Counted from the first letter of the stretch, positions 1-9,575 are shown. The stretch: 64,000 bases of DNA from Rhodoluna limnophila (GCA_945883505.1 CAMCXL010000007.1:1-64000); one strand, 5' to 3'. The notes: generated by a model from the letters alone, not told the origin. A program made the numbers and translations.

Positions 1-1403
1 TCTGAAAGGGACTTCAGTGCGCGGTTACCGGTACCGGTAACTGCACGTCCACGACGACCGTTATCAAATAGCGCGTCAACAGCTTCCTGAAGCATGCGCT
101 TTTCGTTGTTAAGAATTGTCTTTGGAACAGCTCCTAGGTCAACGAATCTCTTTAGACGGTTGTTACGGTTGATGACTCGGCGGTATAGGTCGTTTAGATC
201 AGAGGTCGCGAAGCGTCCTCCATCTAGCTGAACCATTGGACGAATCTCCGGTGGAAGAACCGGCAGCACATCCAAAACCATTGAGGTTGGAGGAGTGTTT
301 GATTGCATGAAGGAGTTCACAACCTTCAGGCGCTTAATGGCCTGAGTCTGCTTTGAACCCTTGGTAGTTGCAATCTGCTCGCGAAGTTCCGCTGCTGCTG
401 CAACCAGGTCAAACTCGGAAAGCACTCGCTGAACAGCTTCGGCACCAATAGAGGTGTCGAAGAACTCTCCATATGAGTAGTCGAAGTGATCGAAGATCAC
501 GTCGTTCTGGATTAGGTCCCCAGCCTTTACGGTTAGGTACATTCTCCAGGCCATCTGCTCCTTCTGAAGGTTCGCAGGACGCTCGATGCGAGCGAACTCG
601 CGAACGATCTTGTCGGTCTTCTTCTTGAACTCAGAGATCAGCTGCTTGATCTGCTTCTCTTCTGCGGCTGGGCGAACTACCGGTGAGATTTCCTCATCGT
701 TAGCCTCTTCAGCTTCGGCCATGGCCTTCTTGTTCCAGAAACCTTCAGGGTTCTTTTCTTCCTGATCGATTAGCTGCTCAAGGCTCTTTGCGAACTGAGC
801 ATCAACCCAGGTCGGGGCTTCCCACAACTTGATAGCGTGCTGCAGGGCTAGACCCAAACCATTTAGTGCGTCGTACTCACCTTGAGCAACAGACAGCATC
901 TCCTGCAATCTCTCGTCAGAAAGGGTACGCATACGAGCTACGTAGTCTTCTTTTGTAAGAGCTGCGTCAAGAGTTCTGTCCTCGTGGTGAATGGACATGA
1001 TTCTGTAAGCGGCAAAGTAAATGATCTTCTCAAGATCTTTTGGAGCCATGTTCAACAGGTAACCAAGGCGGGAAGGAACGCCCTTGAAGTACCAGATGTG
1101 AGTTACAGGAGCAGCAAGCTCGATGTGACCCATGCGCTCACGACGAACGGAGGACTTGGTAACTTCTACTCCACAACGCTCACAAACAATTCCCTTGAAG
1201 CGAACGCGCTTGTACTTTCCACAAGAGCATTCCCAGTCCTTGGTAGGACCGAAGATCTTCTCGCAGAACAAACCGTCCTTCTCAGGCTTGAGAGTTCTGT
1301 AGTTGATGGTCTCAGGCTTCTTAACTTCACCGTGTGACCAAGAGCGGATATCGTCAGCGTTGGCTAGGCCAATTCTGAGGGCGTCGAATGATTCAACTTC
1401 CAT
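1..1403 (-). CDS. rpoC: DNA-directed RNA polymerase subunit beta' (N-terminal part)
   Basis: This is the clamp-forming beta' subunit of RNA polymerase. The gene runs off the left edge, so only about 467 N-terminal residues are present and the catalytic aspartate loop lies outside. Reading the minus strand from the ATG at 1401-1403 gives a typical beta' start ([14 protein letters not shown]), followed around residues 60-78 by the four-cysteine zinc ribbon (CSCGKYK, then CERCGVEV). The left end reads through the [12 protein letters not shown] segment used in template handling. An AGGGA ribosome site precedes the start. It lies 19 nt after rpoB and is surely co-transcribed with it. I see no frameshift in the visible part. 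Confidence 0.97.
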   Translation of the reverse strand, partial: MEVESFDALRIGLANADDIRSWSHGEVKKPETINYRTLKPEKDGLFCEKIFGPTKDWECSCGKYKRVRFKGIVCERCGVEVTKSSVRRERMGHIELAAPVTHIWYFKGVPSRLGYLLNMAPKDLEKIIYFAAYRIMSIHHEDRTLDAALTKEDYVARMRTLSDERLQEMLSVAQGEYDALNGLGLALQHAIKLWEAPTWVDAQFAKSLEQLIDQEEKNPEGFWNKKAMAEAEEANDEEISPVVRPAAEEKQIKQLISEFKKKTDKIVREFARIERPANLQKEQMAWRMYLTVKAGDLIQNDVIFDHFDYSYGEFFDTSIGAEAVQRVLSEFDLVAAAAELREQIATTKGSKQTQAIKRLKVVNSFMQSNTPPTSMVLDVLPVLPPEIRPMVQLDGGRFATSDLNDLYRRVINRNNRLKRFVDLGAVPKTILNNEKRMLQEAVDALFDNGRRGRAVTGTGNRALKSLS

Positions 1404-1422
1404 TATTTTTCCCTAATCTTTC

Positions 1423-4400
1423 TTAGTAACCGGTGAATTCGTTGTCAATTGTGAGGCTCTCATTACGAGAGAGGTTGATGCCTAGCTCTTCAGCTGCGCG
1501 ATCAAACTCGAAGTCGTCGTCCTTCATCTGAACGGCAACGCCCTGGGCGTTTAGTACTTCTACGTTCAGAGCAAGAGACTGCATCTCCTTGGCCAAAACC
1601 CTGAAGGATTCTGGAATACCTGGAGCCTGGATGTTGTCACCCTTCACGATCGCCTCGTAGGTGCGAACACGACCGGTGATGTCGTCCGACTTGATAGTCA
1701 AAAGCTCCTGAAGGGTGTGTGCAGCACCGTATGCCTGCAACGCCCAAACTTCCATCTCACCGAAGCGCTGTCCACCGAACTGAGCTTTTCCACCAAGTGG
1801 CTGCTGAGTAATCATTGAGTAAGGTCCCGTTGAACGAGCGTGAATCTTGTCATCCACCAAGTGGTGAAGCTTCAGCACGTACATATATCCAACAGAAACT
1901 GGAGCCGGGAACGGCTCACCGCTTCTTCCATCAAATAAGTTGGCCTTACCGGTTCTATCAACTAGGCGCTGACCGTCGCGGTTAGGAAGAGTTGAATCCA
2001 AGAGTCCGATGATCTCGTCCTTGGATGCGCCGTCGAAGATAGGTGTTGCAACCTTGGTGCCTGGCTTACCCTCGCGCATTTCCTTCACGATGGCATCCGC
2101 CCACTTAGCAACGCCCTCGACCTTCCAACCCTGCTTGGCAATCCAACCAAGGTGAGTTTCCAGCACCTGACCGAAGTTCATTCGACCTGGGATACCAAGA
2201 GGGTTCAAGATGATGTCAACCGGAGTTCCATCTTCCATGAACGGCATATCTTCAACGGGCAAGATCTTTGAGATAACACCCTTATTTCCGTGACGACCGG
2301 CAAGCTTGTCACCTTCGGTGATCTTCTTACGCTGAGCGATGTGAACAACAACGCGCTGGTTAATTCCAGCACCTAGCTCTTCATCTCCAGCCTCAACGTC
2401 AAATACCTTGACGCCGATAACCGTTCCACCCTCACCGTGAGGAACCTTCAAAGAGGTGTCGCGAACTTCGCGGCTCTTCTCATTAAAGATTGCGCGAAGT
2501 AGGCGCTCCTCGGCTGAAAGCTCGGTCTCACCCTTAGGGGTCACCTTTCCAACCAAAATGTCTCCAGGTCTTACCTCAGCACCGATACGGATGATTCCGT
2601 TCTCGTCTAGCTGGGCTAGGGCTTCCATTGAAACATTCGGAAGATCAGCTGTGATCTCTTCTTTTCCAAGCTTGGTGTCTCTGGCATCGACTTCGTACTC
2701 TTCGATGTGGATCGAGGACAGAGTGTCTTCTTTCACCAGGTTCTGGCTCAGAATAATCGCATCCTCGAAGTTGTGACCTTCCCAAGGCATGAAAGCAACC
2801 AAAAGGTTCTTACCCAGCGCTAGCTCACCCTGGTCGGTTGAAGGACCATCGGCTAGCACTTCTCCAGCAGCAATTGACTGACCAACTGAAACTAGCGCCT
2901 GCTGGTGAATGGCGGTTCCCTGGTTGGAGCGGTCAAACTTACGAAGCTTGTATTCCTTTTTGCGTCCGTTTTCCTGCTTCAGCACGATAACGTCGGCAGC
3001 AACTTCTTCAACAACACCTGCGGCTTCTGCGATAACTAGAGCGCCGGAGTCAAAGGCTGCTGTTCTTTCCATACCGGTACCAACAAGTGGTGCCTCGGAG
3101 CGAACTAGCGGAACAGCCTGACGTTGCATGTTCGCACCCATCAGAGCACGAGATGAGTCGTCGTGCTCAAGGAAAGGAATAAGCGATGTTGAAACGGAAG
3201 CTAGCTGACGAGGAGATACGTCGACAAAGTCGACATCTTCCTTATCCACTTCAACAACGTCCCCGCGGAAACGAGCGAACACCTTCTTGTTTGCAAAGGT
3301 CTTGTCAGCATTCAACGGAGTATCAGCACCGGCGATTGACTTACCGTCTTCGCTGGCTGCATCTAAATACTCGATCTTGCCGGAAACTTTTCCGTTGGTG
3401 ACCTTCAAATAAGGTGTCTCGATGAAACCAAACGGGTTGATTCTTGCGTATGCCGTTAGGGAACCAATCAGACCGATGTTCGGGCCTTCTGGGGTTTCAA
3501 CCGGACACATTCTTCCGTAGTGGGAAGGGTGTACGTCACGAACCTCCATCTGGGCACGCTCACGAGCGATACCGCCGGGACCAAGCGCAGACAACCTTCT
3601 CTTGTGAGCAAGACCGGCAAGCGGGTTGTTCTGATCCATGAACTGAGACAACTGGCTGGCTCCGAAGAATTCCTTGATCGCGGAAACAACCGGGCGCAGG
3701 TTGATCAGGGTCTGAGGAGTAATTGCCTCGATGTCCTGGGTGGACATACGCTCACGAACCACACGCTCCATACGAGATAGACCGATACGAACCTGGTTCT
3801 GGATTAGCTCACCAACCGAGCGGATGCGACGGTTAGAGAAGTCGTCGATGTCGTCGGCGGAAACAGCAATCTTGACCGACTTGCCGTTCATCTTCACCGG
3901 GAACTCCATGCGGGCGTTCGATAGCGAAGCCTGGTTGGCAACTGACTGGTCGAACAAAAGCAGGTACTTGAGCGTTCCAATAACGTCTGAGCGAGTCAGG
4001 GTGTTGACCTCTAGTGGCTCATCGATACCGAGCTTGCGGTTTAGCTTGTGGCGACCAACCTTTGCGAGGTTGTAGCGCTTTGACTCAAAGTAAGTTGAGT
4101 TCAGCCAGGCAGCAGCAACTTCGCTACCGGCCTGCTCGCCACGAACCTTGCGGTATACCTCGCGAAGAGCATCTTCGCGAGACAAGACTGGGTTGGCAAA
4201 GACCTTGGACTCGTCGTAGGCCAGGGTGTTAGCAATTAGGTCAACATCGAACTTCCAGTTTGGTGCTGCAGCAGCAACCGCCTTTTCGATGTCGGAAAAT
4301 TCAGCAATGATTTCTTCCTTGGTGAAACCAAGGGCCTTCAAGAAGATAGTCGCAGAAACTTTTGTTTTGCGATCTACCTGAACCTGAACAATCGGCTGAC

Positions 4401-5025
4401 CGAATCTTGCGATTGGCTTGCGGTCGTCTCTAACCCATTCGGTTAGAAACTCAAGGTACGAACCGCGCGATGGAATGATCTGCGCTTTGTTGTTTCTAAC
4501 GTCTAGGTTTCCGGTGGTGTTAGTTGAAACGGAGAAGTAGACACCTGGGGAACGAACCAGCTGGGACACAACTACTCGCTCGGTTCCGTTGATGACGAAG
4601 GTACCCTTTTCAGTCATGACCGGGAAATCTCCCATGAAGACGGTCTGTGACTTAATTTCACCGGTTAGGTAGTTGGTGAACTCGGCTTTGATGTAAAGCG
4701 GCTGGGTGTAGCTCTTTCCCTTGGTCTTGCACTCGTCTGGAGTGTAGGTCGGGTCGTACAAAATTGGCTCGCCGAACACAAGACCCATCTTTGGATCCTG
4801 TGAAGAGTTTGCGGAGTCTTCAATCGGAGAGATTTCTTCGAAGACTTCGTCAAGACCAGTCTTGGCCTTGTTACCTTCTTTTGCTCTCCATGATGGTCCG
4901 CCGATTAGCCATTCAAAGCTTTCGGTCTGCAGCGACAGAAGATCTGGAAGATCAATCTGTTCTTGAACCTTTGCAAATGATGGACGTGATGCTAGACGGG
5001 TGTTTTTTGCGTTTTTCGCAGCCAA
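1423..5025 (-). CDS. rpoB: DNA-directed RNA polymerase subunit beta
   Basis: The beta subunit, 1200 residues, is of normal length for actinobacteria. The fork-loop region around residues 455-490 reads [17 protein letters not shown] and then [12 protein letters not shown]. The positions usually mutated in rifampicin resistance (D, H, S) are therefore wild type, which predicts susceptibility. The C-terminal part has the [19 protein letters not shown] block that meets beta'. The start codon is TTG, supported by a GGAGG ribosome site seven bases upstream. It is first in a two-gene rpoBC operon. The 208 bp upstream hold two promoter-like sequences and no other gene. Confidence 0.98.
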   Translation of the reverse strand: MAAKNAKNTRLASRPSFAKVQEQIDLPDLLSLQTESFEWLIGGPSWRAKEGNKAKTGLDEVFEEISPIEDSANSSQDPKMGLVFGEPILYDPTYTPDECKTKGKSYTQPLYIKAEFTNYLTGEIKSQTVFMGDFPVMTEKGTFVINGTERVVVSQLVRSPGVYFSVSTNTTGNLDVRNNKAQIIPSRGSYLEFLTEWVRDDRKPIARFGQPIVQVQVDRKTKVSATIFLKALGFTKEEIIAEFSDIEKAVAAAAPNWKFDVDLIANTLAYDESKVFANPVLSREDALREVYRKVRGEQAGSEVAAAWLNSTYFESKRYNLAKVGRHKLNRKLGIDEPLEVNTLTRSDVIGTLKYLLLFDQSVANQASLSNARMEFPVKMNGKSVKIAVSADDIDDFSNRRIRSVGELIQNQVRIGLSRMERVVRERMSTQDIEAITPQTLINLRPVVSAIKEFFGASQLSQFMDQNNPLAGLAHKRRLSALGPGGIARERAQMEVRDVHPSHYGRMCPVETPEGPNIGLIGSLTAYARINPFGFIETPYLKVTNGKVSGKIEYLDAASEDGKSIAGADTPLNADKTFANKKVFARFRGDVVEVDKEDVDFVDVSPRQLASVSTSLIPFLEHDDSSRALMGANMQRQAVPLVRSEAPLVGTGMERTAAFDSGALVIAEAAGVVEEVAADVIVLKQENGRKKEYKLRKFDRSNQGTAIHQQALVSVGQSIAAGEVLADGPSTDQGELALGKNLLVAFMPWEGHNFEDAIILSQNLVKEDTLSSIHIEEYEVDARDTKLGKEEITADLPNVSMEALAQLDENGIIRIGAEVRPGDILVGKVTPKGETELSAEERLLRAIFNEKSREVRDTSLKVPHGEGGTVIGVKVFDVEAGDEELGAGINQRVVVHIAQRKKITEGDKLAGRHGNKGVISKILPVEDMPFMEDGTPVDIILNPLGIPGRMNFGQVLETHLGWIAKQGWKVEGVAKWADAIVKEMREGKPGTKVATPIFDGASKDEIIGLLDSTLPNRDGQRLVDRTGKANLFDGRSGEPFPAPVSVGYMYVLKLHHLVDDKIHARSTGPYSMITQQPLGGKAQFGGQRFGEMEVWALQAYGAAHTLQELLTIKSDDITGRVRTYEAIVKGDNIQAPGIPESFRVLAKEMQSLALNVEVLNAQGVAVQMKDDDFEFDRAAEELGINLSRNESLTIDNEFTGY

Positions 5026-5116
5026 GGGAGTCCCTCCAGGGCAATAGTTAAGATCCGGTCAGATTTAGGGCTGTCCCGAAACCGATTGTCGCCAAAATAT
5101 GCGTACAGAGCGCGCC

Positions 5117-5146
5117 ACAATATGCACACTGGTTTGTTGGGGTCAA
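5117..5146 (-). promoter_or_regulatory. Candidate proximal rpoBC promoter
   Basis: On the minus strand, a -35 TTGACC (5141-5146) and a -10 TATTGT (5117-5122) are separated by 18 bp. This resembles a housekeeping sigma promoter and would give an rpoB leader of roughly 85 nt. It is inferred from sequence only. Confidence 0.5.
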
Positions 5147-5152
5147 GGACCT

Positions 5153-5182
5153 ATCTTATAACGATTAAGCCACTTTTGTAAA
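5153..5182 (-). promoter_or_regulatory. Candidate distal rpoBC promoter
   Basis: A -35 TTTACA (5177-5182) and a -10 TAAGAT (5153-5158) are separated by 18 bp on the minus strand, directly upstream of the proximal candidate. Tandem promoters are plausible for rpoBC. Start sites would have to be mapped. Confidence 0.5.
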
Positions 5183-5233
5183 CACCTTCCCAAAATCCCT
5201 TGACGGGGCCGGATTTAGGTGTAATGGGGGAAA

Positions 5234-5797
5234 TTAGACCTGCTGGGCGAGCCTAAGGCTCAGCATTTCCATTACCTGGGCCGAGGTTGGGGTCGGCAAC
5301 GACCCATCCAGGATCAAGGTGGCAGCTGACATCGGCGACTGGGCTTCTAAGTATGTCTCCTCGCCCACCAACCACTTATCGAGCCAGCTACCCAAGCCAT
5401 CTTGATTACTCATCCCCCGATGAAGCAGTGTTTCCCTTTTGGCATGAACAAAAATGCTGAAATCATAAGCCTCGCGGAAGCGGACCTCGAATGAATAGAT
5501 GCCGTCAACAATCACTGGCTTTCCGGCAGGAACCTTGACGGTCTTCATGGTTCCGGTTTTCAAATCGGCAGCTTGATACTTGATTGGCTCCCCGAGCACG
5601 ATCGGATCGATTACCTCGTGGGCAAAGCGGTCAAGATCATAATTTTTGGCGATAGCACTAAGGCGATAGTTAGTTGGCGGAAGTAAGAATGAATCCATCG
5701 AGATAATCTCGGCTCCGAGATCTTTTGCCAACTGCCCAGCCAGGGTTGACTTACCAGAGCCACCTGGGCCATCAATGGCCATAGCTTTCCAGTTCAT
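5234..5797 (-). CDS. Uridine kinase-like P-loop kinase
   Basis: This is a small cytoplasmic P-loop kinase of about 187 residues. The Walker A motif GPGGSGKST is near residues 10-18, and an acidic SMDSF follows the second strand, as in uridine/cytidine kinases and other nucleoside kinases that phosphorylate small metabolites. The substrate cannot be fixed from sequence. A TTG lies immediately before the ATG at 5797; the ATG fits the GGGAG ribosome site better. It lies between a membrane protein gene, from which a terminator separates it, and rpoBC, which has its own promoters. A second small P-loop kinase lies next to upp about 2 kb away, suggesting a shared theme of nucleoside salvage (inference). 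Confidence 0.7.
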   Translation of the reverse strand: MNWKAMAIDGPGGSGKSTLAGQLAKDLGAEIISMDSFLLPPTNYRLSAIAKNYDLDRFAHEVIDPIVLGEPIKYQAADLKTGTMKTVKVPAGKPVIVDGIYSFEVRFREAYDFSIFVHAKRETLLHRGMSNQDGLGSWLDKWLVGEETYLEAQSPMSAATLILDGSLPTPTSAQVMEMLSLRLAQQV

Positions 5798-5920
5798 CAA
5801 TTACTCCCAAGTGTTCGGTAAGGGCAACAATTCGCCCACCCCATGACACTACGGCACACAAAATCACCGCTAAAGAAAACCTTCGGGTATCCTCACATTT
5901 GAAATAGATCCAAGCAAAAT

Positions 5921-5952
5921 CCCCTTTGGCTGCCGGGTGGCTGCCAAAGGGG
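5921..5952 (-). terminator. Rho-independent terminator
   Basis: A 10-bp stem (CCCCTTTGGC with GCCAAAGGGG) and a 12-nt loop are followed on the minus strand by ATTTT. It starts about 20 nt after the stop codon of the membrane protein gene at 5974 and would end transcripts coming from tadA, tRNA-Ser and that gene. Confidence 0.7.
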
Positions 5953-5973
5953 GTCTTGAAAAGTAAAGAGGAG

Positions 5974-6342
5974 CTAGTTGCCTGAGCCTCGGCCAACTCT
6001 TTGTAGGTAGGCCAGAAAGCCAAACAGTGGGAAGGCAAGGGATAGCACCCCTAGGTATACCCAAAGCAATATCACGTTTTCGGAGGAGGCCTCAAAGCCT
6101 CCGAAGTTTTCTTCCGGAACTAAGAACCTGATGACAAGTCCAATGGAAACCAGCAAAAAGAATATGGCCCAGAGTGAGCGCCTGGGTTGGCTAGGGCCCT
6201 CGCTCGAAGCCTGGCGAGCGCCAAAATAAGCCCCGATAGCCGGCAAGAAGATAACTGCTCCGATCTGAGGACTAAACCAAAAGATAATGAAACCAATCAA
6301 GGCAAGGCCGGCAAAGACCTGCATGTGTTTTTTGTAATTCAT
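5974..6342 (-). CDS. Small integral membrane protein, unknown function
   Basis: I do not recognise this protein. It has about 122 residues with four hydrophobic segments: two close together near the N-terminus (AGLALIGFIIFWF and VIFLPAIGAYFGA), one in the middle (LWAIFFLLVSIGLVI) and one near the C-terminus (ILLWVYLGVLSLAF). A short polar linker with GARQASSEGPSQPRR joins the halves. The ATG at 6342 is preferred; an in-frame GTG lies 18 bases upstream. It follows tRNA-Ser at 46 nt and is closed by a hairpin terminator. Confidence 0.6.
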   Translation of the reverse strand: MNYKKHMQVFAGLALIGFIIFWFSPQIGAVIFLPAIGAYFGARQASSEGPSQPRRSLWAIFFLLVSIGLVIRFLVPEENFGGFEASSENVILLWVYLGVLSLAFPLFGFLAYLQRVGRGSGN

Positions 6343-6388
6343 GGGTAGATCTTGCCTCACTTAGTTGAACCGATTGCCGGTTTATTAC

Positions 6389-6478
6389 TGGCGGTGACGG
6401 TGGGATTTGAACCCACGGTGCGCTTTCACGCACACAACTTTTCGAGAGTTGCACCTTCGGCCACTCGGACACGTCACC
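6389..6478 (-). tRNA. tRNA-Ser (anticodon CGA)
   Basis: A class II tRNA of 90 nt including an encoded CCA. The acceptor stem GGTGACG pairs with CGTCACC, the anticodon loop CTCGAAA gives anticodon CGA (codon UCG), a long variable arm is present, and the T loop is GGTTCAAATCC. The discriminator base is G. It lies between tadA and a membrane protein gene on the same strand. Confidence 0.95.
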
Positions 6479-6496
6479 GAGAAATAGCCTACCCGC

Positions 6497-6946
6497 TTAG
6501 CGAAGCCCGTCGAAAAAACCCTTCAAAAGCTCCGCACACTCTTTCGCCCGAACACCTGCAATAACCTCAACCGGTTGCCCAAGCCTTGCATCTCTAAGCA
6601 GGTCATACCTAGATCCAGCTGCACCCACTCGCTCATCAAAAGCCCCAAAGACCACCCTCGGAATTCGGGCGGCAACTATTGCCCCGGCACACATCACACA
6701 GGGCTCGAGAGTGACCACCAGAGTCAGGTCCTCTAATCTCCAGCTACCTTTTTCCTTGCCCAGGCGCTGAATTGCCAAAAGCTCGGCATGGGCTGTTGGG
6801 TCTCCGGTTAGCTCCCGCTCGTTGAATGCGCTGGCAAGAACAGTCCCTTCGGAATCAAGAATTACTGCCCCAACCGGGACGTCAGAACCTGCGAGCTTGG
6901 CCTGGCCTATGGCCAGCTCCATAGCCTGATCAAAGCTTTGGTTCAT
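6497..6946 (-). CDS. tadA: tRNA-specific adenosine deaminase
   Basis: This enzyme deaminates the wobble adenosine of tRNA-Arg(ACG) to inosine. It shows the deaminase signatures: the zinc and proton-shuttle motif THAHAE-type (here TAHAELLA) and PCVMCAGA with two zinc-binding cysteines. With the ATG at 6946 it has 149 residues, normal for TadA. An in-frame GTG at 6976 would add ten residues ([10 protein letters not shown]) and would place the start inside the large inverted repeat. The ATG matches the usual TadA N-terminus and has AAGGG upstream. It is divergent from upp with very little space between them. Confidence 0.93.
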   Translation of the reverse strand: MNQSFDQAMELAIGQAKLAGSDVPVGAVILDSEGTVLASAFNERELTGDPTAHAELLAIQRLGKEKGSWRLEDLTLVVTLEPCVMCAGAIVAARIPRVVFGAFDERVGAAGSRYDLLRDARLGQPVEVIAGVRAKECAELLKGFFDGLR

Positions 6947-6969
6947 TTCAGGTTTTCCCTTGAGTTTGT

Positions 6970-6998
6970 TTAGCACCTCCTACTTTAGGAGGTGCTAA
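6970..6998. promoter_or_regulatory. Perfect 13-bp inverted repeat between tadA and upp
   Basis: Two 13-bp arms (TTAGCACCTCCTA and its exact complement) surround a 3-nt CTT spacer. The element covers the place where the -35 region of upp would lie, given its -10 at 7005-7010. It also carries AGGAGG on both strands. It ends 19 bp before the upp start and 23 bp before the preferred tadA start. No gene ends here, so a terminator role is unlikely; an operator for both genes fits better (inference). Confidence 0.55.
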
Positions 6999-7004
6999 GG
7001 GCTG

Positions 7005-7010
7005 TAGATT
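7005..7010 (+). promoter_or_regulatory. -10 element of leaderless upp
   Basis: TAGATT ends seven bases before the upp ATG, so transcription would start at or next to the start codon. No usable ribosome binding site exists at normal spacing, in agreement with a leaderless mRNA. Confidence 0.55.
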
Positions 7011-7017
7011 TGATGCC

Positions 7018-7653
7018 ATGCGAGTCCACGTTGCGAACCACCCACTTATCACCCACAAGATCACCGTCCTAAGAGACAAGAACACCCCCTCCCCAACTTT
7101 TAGACAGCTGGTTGAAGAGCTTGTGACGCTTTTGGCCTATGAGGCAACCCGTGAGGTAAAGGTTCACGAGATTGATGTCGAAACTCCCTTGACCAAAACC
7201 AAGGGCGTTCGACTATCCGACCCCCAGCCACTTATAGTTCCCGTCCTTCGAGCAGGCCTTGGAATGCTCGAGGGAATGATGAAGCTTCTACCGACAGCCG
7301 AGGTTGGCTTTCTAGGCATCAAGCGAAACGAAGAAACCCTCGAGCCGCTGACATATGCCGAAAGACTCCCGGATGATCTAACCGGAAGACAGATTTACAT
7401 CATCGACCCGATGCTTGCTACCGGTGGAACACTTATTGACTCGATCAACTACGTCTTTGACCGCGGCGCCACCGAGGTCACAGCAGTTTGTTTACTCGGT
7501 GCCCCGGAGGGACTAAAAGCAGTTGAAAATGCCATTGGCGACAAAAACGTCACCATCGTTCTTGGTGCCCTCGATGAAAAACTCAACGACATTGGATATA
7601 TTGTCCCAGGTCTTGGGGACGCCGGCGATCGACTCTACGGTCTAGCTGAATAG
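7018..7653 (+). CDS. upp: Uracil phosphoribosyltransferase
   Basis: This is a pyrimidine salvage enzyme: uracil plus PRPP gives UMP and pyrophosphate. With 211 residues it has the normal Upp length. It contains [10 protein letters not shown], the PRPP loop ([11 protein letters not shown], residues about 127-137) and the uracil-binding C-terminus [14 protein letters not shown]. The start is an ATG with no Shine-Dalgarno sequence but a TAGATT -10 directly upstream, so it is probably leaderless. The next gene starts immediately after its stop codon. Confidence 0.97.
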   Translation: MRVHVANHPLITHKITVLRDKNTPSPTFRQLVEELVTLLAYEATREVKVHEIDVETPLTKTKGVRLSDPQPLIVPVLRAGLGMLEGMMKLLPTAEVGFLGIKRNEETLEPLTYAERLPDDLTGRQIYIIDPMLATGGTLIDSINYVFDRGATEVTAVCLLGAPEGLKAVENAIGDKNVTIVLGALDEKLNDIGYIVPGLGDAGDRLYGLAE

Positions 7654-8253
7654 ATGTCGGGTTTATCCGACCAGCAGACAGGCAAAGGCGATGCCAATCA
7701 GCAAGCGCTGATTGAAAACCTTTCTCTCCAAGTTCTTGACCTGATCGACCGCGGTAACCAAACACCCATTGTCCTCATCGATGGCCGGGCAGGCTCGGGC
7801 AAATCAACCTTTGCCGAAGCGCTCCAACAGCAACTCTTTCGCGATGGTGAATCCGCTCCAAGAGTTATTCACATGGACAACATCTTCGAGGGCTGGGAAG
7901 GACTGTCCCTAGGCTCTGACTACCTGGTGAGATTTATCTTGAACCCCCTAGCTAAACAAGAGACCGCCTCCTGGCAAGACTGGTCCTGGGTTAGAAACGA
8001 AAGATCTTCCTGGCGGGAGTTCTCTGGCGGAACACCTCTAATTGTTGAGGGCTGTGGATCGCTATCTGAACGAAGCAAGGAGCATGCAGATATATCTGTT
8101 TGGCTTGAAGCCACAGAACAAACTAGGCGCGAGCGCTGGTTGGCGCGAGAGCGCCACCTAGACAAGTTTGATTTCTGGGCTGCCCAAGAACTTGATTTTT
8201 ACGCAAGGGAGAAATCAAAAACCTTGGCAGATCTGGTGATCAAGACCGACTAG
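7654..8253 (+). CDS. P-loop nucleoside/uridine kinase-like protein
   Basis: A P-loop protein of 199 residues with Walker A GRAGSGKST near residues 43-51 and an HMDNIFEGWEGL segment where related kinases have their acidic catalytic residue. The region IVEGCGS resembles the Walker B-like strand of the uridine kinase and shikimate kinase type. The ATG directly follows the upp TAG with no spacer, which points to translational coupling and a shared pathway with uracil salvage. The exact substrate is unknown; a general ATP-binding protein is the alternative. Confidence 0.65.
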   Translation: MSGLSDQQTGKGDANQQALIENLSLQVLDLIDRGNQTPIVLIDGRAGSGKSTFAEALQQQLFRDGESAPRVIHMDNIFEGWEGLSLGSDYLVRFILNPLAKQETASWQDWSWVRNERSSWREFSGGTPLIVEGCGSLSERSKEHADISVWLEATEQTRRERWLARERHLDKFDFWAAQELDFYAREKSKTLADLVIKTD

Positions 8254-8266
8254 AGCTTCAGGGAAA

Positions 8267-8911
8267 CTAGAGCTTTAGAGAAAGAGGCGCCATTTTGGCA
8301 CTCTTGTTGTTTTTATACCAGGCGCGAATACCTGCAATCAAGGAAGCTCCAATGAAGAAAACGGCCAGGCCGTAGCTTAAGTTTTTCACCAGTGGAATGC
8401 TGGCTGCGTAGTAACCTGCCATGGTCAGTCCAAAGCCCCAAAGAACTGCACCAACGAGATTGGCCGAGAAGAACTTGTAGTAGTTCATCTTGCCAATACC
8501 TGCAATCACCGGAATAAGTGCCCTTGCGAAGGGAACGAACCTTGCAACAACTACTGCCCACCAGCCCCAGGCCTTATAGAACTTCTCGGCGTTCGAGATG
8601 GCCTTTTTCAAGACTTCGCCTTGTCGCTTATCAAGATAAGGTCTGCCGAAATGTCTGCCCAGGGTGTATCCAACCTGATCGCCGAGCCAGGCAAAGATTC
8701 CAATGCCAACTGCCAATGCCCAGATGTCGATTACCTCTGGGAAATTGGCAGCCACGATTCCGGCTGCAAATATCAAAGAGTCACCGGTAATAAACGGAAT
8801 GAAGGCGCCGATCAATAACCCGGTTCCGGCAAAAACTAGACCCCAGACCACCGCAACAAACAGGGCTGGCCCAATCTGGTCATACCAGGAGGCTATGTCG
8901 TTTGCTATCAC
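8267..8911 (-). CDS. DedA family (SNARE-associated) membrane protein
   Basis: A multi-pass inner membrane protein of 214 residues. The DedA core is visible: FAGTGLLIGAFIPFITGDSLIF near residues 26-47, GDQVGYTLGRHFGRP around 78-92, and VVVARFVPFARALIPVIAGIGKM around 121-143 with the conserved arginines. Bacterial DedA proteins act in phospholipid flipping and proton-motive-force maintenance. The start is GTG at 8911. The TAAGAT six bases before it begins with the TAA stop codon of the nitroreductase gene, so it likely has its own leaderless promoter. It converges with the kinase gene at 8253. Confidence 0.88.
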   Translation of the reverse strand: MIANDIASWYDQIGPALFVAVVWGLVFAGTGLLIGAFIPFITGDSLIFAAGIVAANFPEVIDIWALAVGIGIFAWLGDQVGYTLGRHFGRPYLDKRQGEVLKKAISNAEKFYKAWGWWAVVVARFVPFARALIPVIAGIGKMNYYKFFSANLVGAVLWGFGLTMAGYYAASIPLVKNLSYGLAVFFIGASLIAGIRAWYKNNKSAKMAPLSLKL

Positions 8912-8917
8912 TTAATA

Positions 8918-8923
8918 ATCTTA
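8918..8923 (-). promoter_or_regulatory. -10 element overlapping a stop codon, for the DedA gene
   Basis: On the minus strand TAAGAT lies six bases before the GTG of the DedA gene. Its first three bases are the TAA stop codon of the upstream nitroreductase gene. Confidence 0.5.
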
Positions 8924-9493
8924 AGGCTTGCCGTGCAGCACAATTTCAGACAGTGGCAGTCTGGTTCGAGATGCAATCTCTCGCTCACGAGCCGGTTCAG
9001 CTAGTTTTTCTGGAGAATCTTTCTTTCCCACGGAGAACACAACAGCTACCTCTAGGTCAGAAGATAGAGTGAGCGTTTTGTGAAGCTCATCGTGCAAAAT
9101 TCCACCCATCTGGTGGGTATACAAATCAAGCGACTGAGCCTGAATGCTCATTAGTGACACAGCAAGACCGGCATCATAGAAGTTTCCCTTGTGGGAGCTT
9201 CCGTCTTCGGATTTCTTAACGGAAACAACAATCAAAACTGATGCGGCTGGGGCCCAGGACTGGTTGAACCCGGTTAGACCTTCAACTACCTTCTGGTGCA
9301 GTTCGGTACCTCTTTTGGCAACCGAGAATCTCCAGGGCTGGCCATTGTTGGAAGATGGTGCCCATCTTCCAGCTTCCAGAATGGAAAGTAGCTCCTGGTC
9401 AGAGATCTCGTGGGTCTGATCGTAGGAACGAGGGCTCCAGCGAGCAGCCAGTAGGTCGGTCATAGGGGCAGAAGTATCAGGTGTTTTGGACAT
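8921..9493 (-). CDS. Nitroreductase family protein
   Basis: An FMN-dependent oxidoreductase of the nitroreductase fold, about 190 residues. Typical N-terminal features are RWSPRSYD with the FMN-contacting arginines and the EAGRWAPSSNNGQPWRF block. The C-terminal part has FSVGKKDSPEKLAEPAR. The physiological substrate is unknown; family members reduce nitroaromatics, quinones or flavins with NAD(P)H. The ATG at 9493 is preferred, with an in-frame TTG four codons upstream. The gene leads directly into the DedA gene on the same strand. Confidence 0.88.
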   Translation of the reverse strand: MSKTPDTSAPMTDLLAARWSPRSYDQTHEISDQELLSILEAGRWAPSSNNGQPWRFSVAKRGTELHQKVVEGLTGFNQSWAPAASVLIVVSVKKSEDGSSHKGNFYDAGLAVSLMSIQAQSLDLYTHQMGGILHDELHKTLTLSSDLEVAVVFSVGKKDSPEKLAEPAREREIASRTRLPLSEIVLHGKP

Positions 9494-9555
9494 AGAGATA
9501 CTCAACTATCTTTCTTTGTGGTTTGTTCCCAAAAGCAAAAAGCTCATGGAATTTG

Positions 9556-9571
9556 ATGGCCAAGAGGCCAT
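9556..9571 (-). terminator. Weak hairpin after the threonine aldolase gene
   Basis: A six-base stem (ATGGCC/GGCCAT) with a four-base loop lies 4 nt after the stop codon of the gene at 9576. A T-rich stretch follows only about 18 nt later on the minus strand. It is a possible terminator. Confidence 0.3.
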
Positions 9572-9575
9572 TTGA

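Noticed and set aside
882-1337. 151-codon plus-strand open frame opposite rpoC
   Set aside because: A shadow of the rpoC reading frame on the other strand; no homology expected and no start signal.
5200-5227. Plus-strand TTGACG/TAATGG promoter-like pair
   Set aside because: It would drive transcription antisense to the kinase gene with no plus-strand gene following; the -10 lacks the final T.
8249-8280. Repeated CTAGAGCTT at the ends of two convergent genes
   Set aside because: Direct, not inverted, so no hairpin forms; short enough for chance around TAG stop codons.
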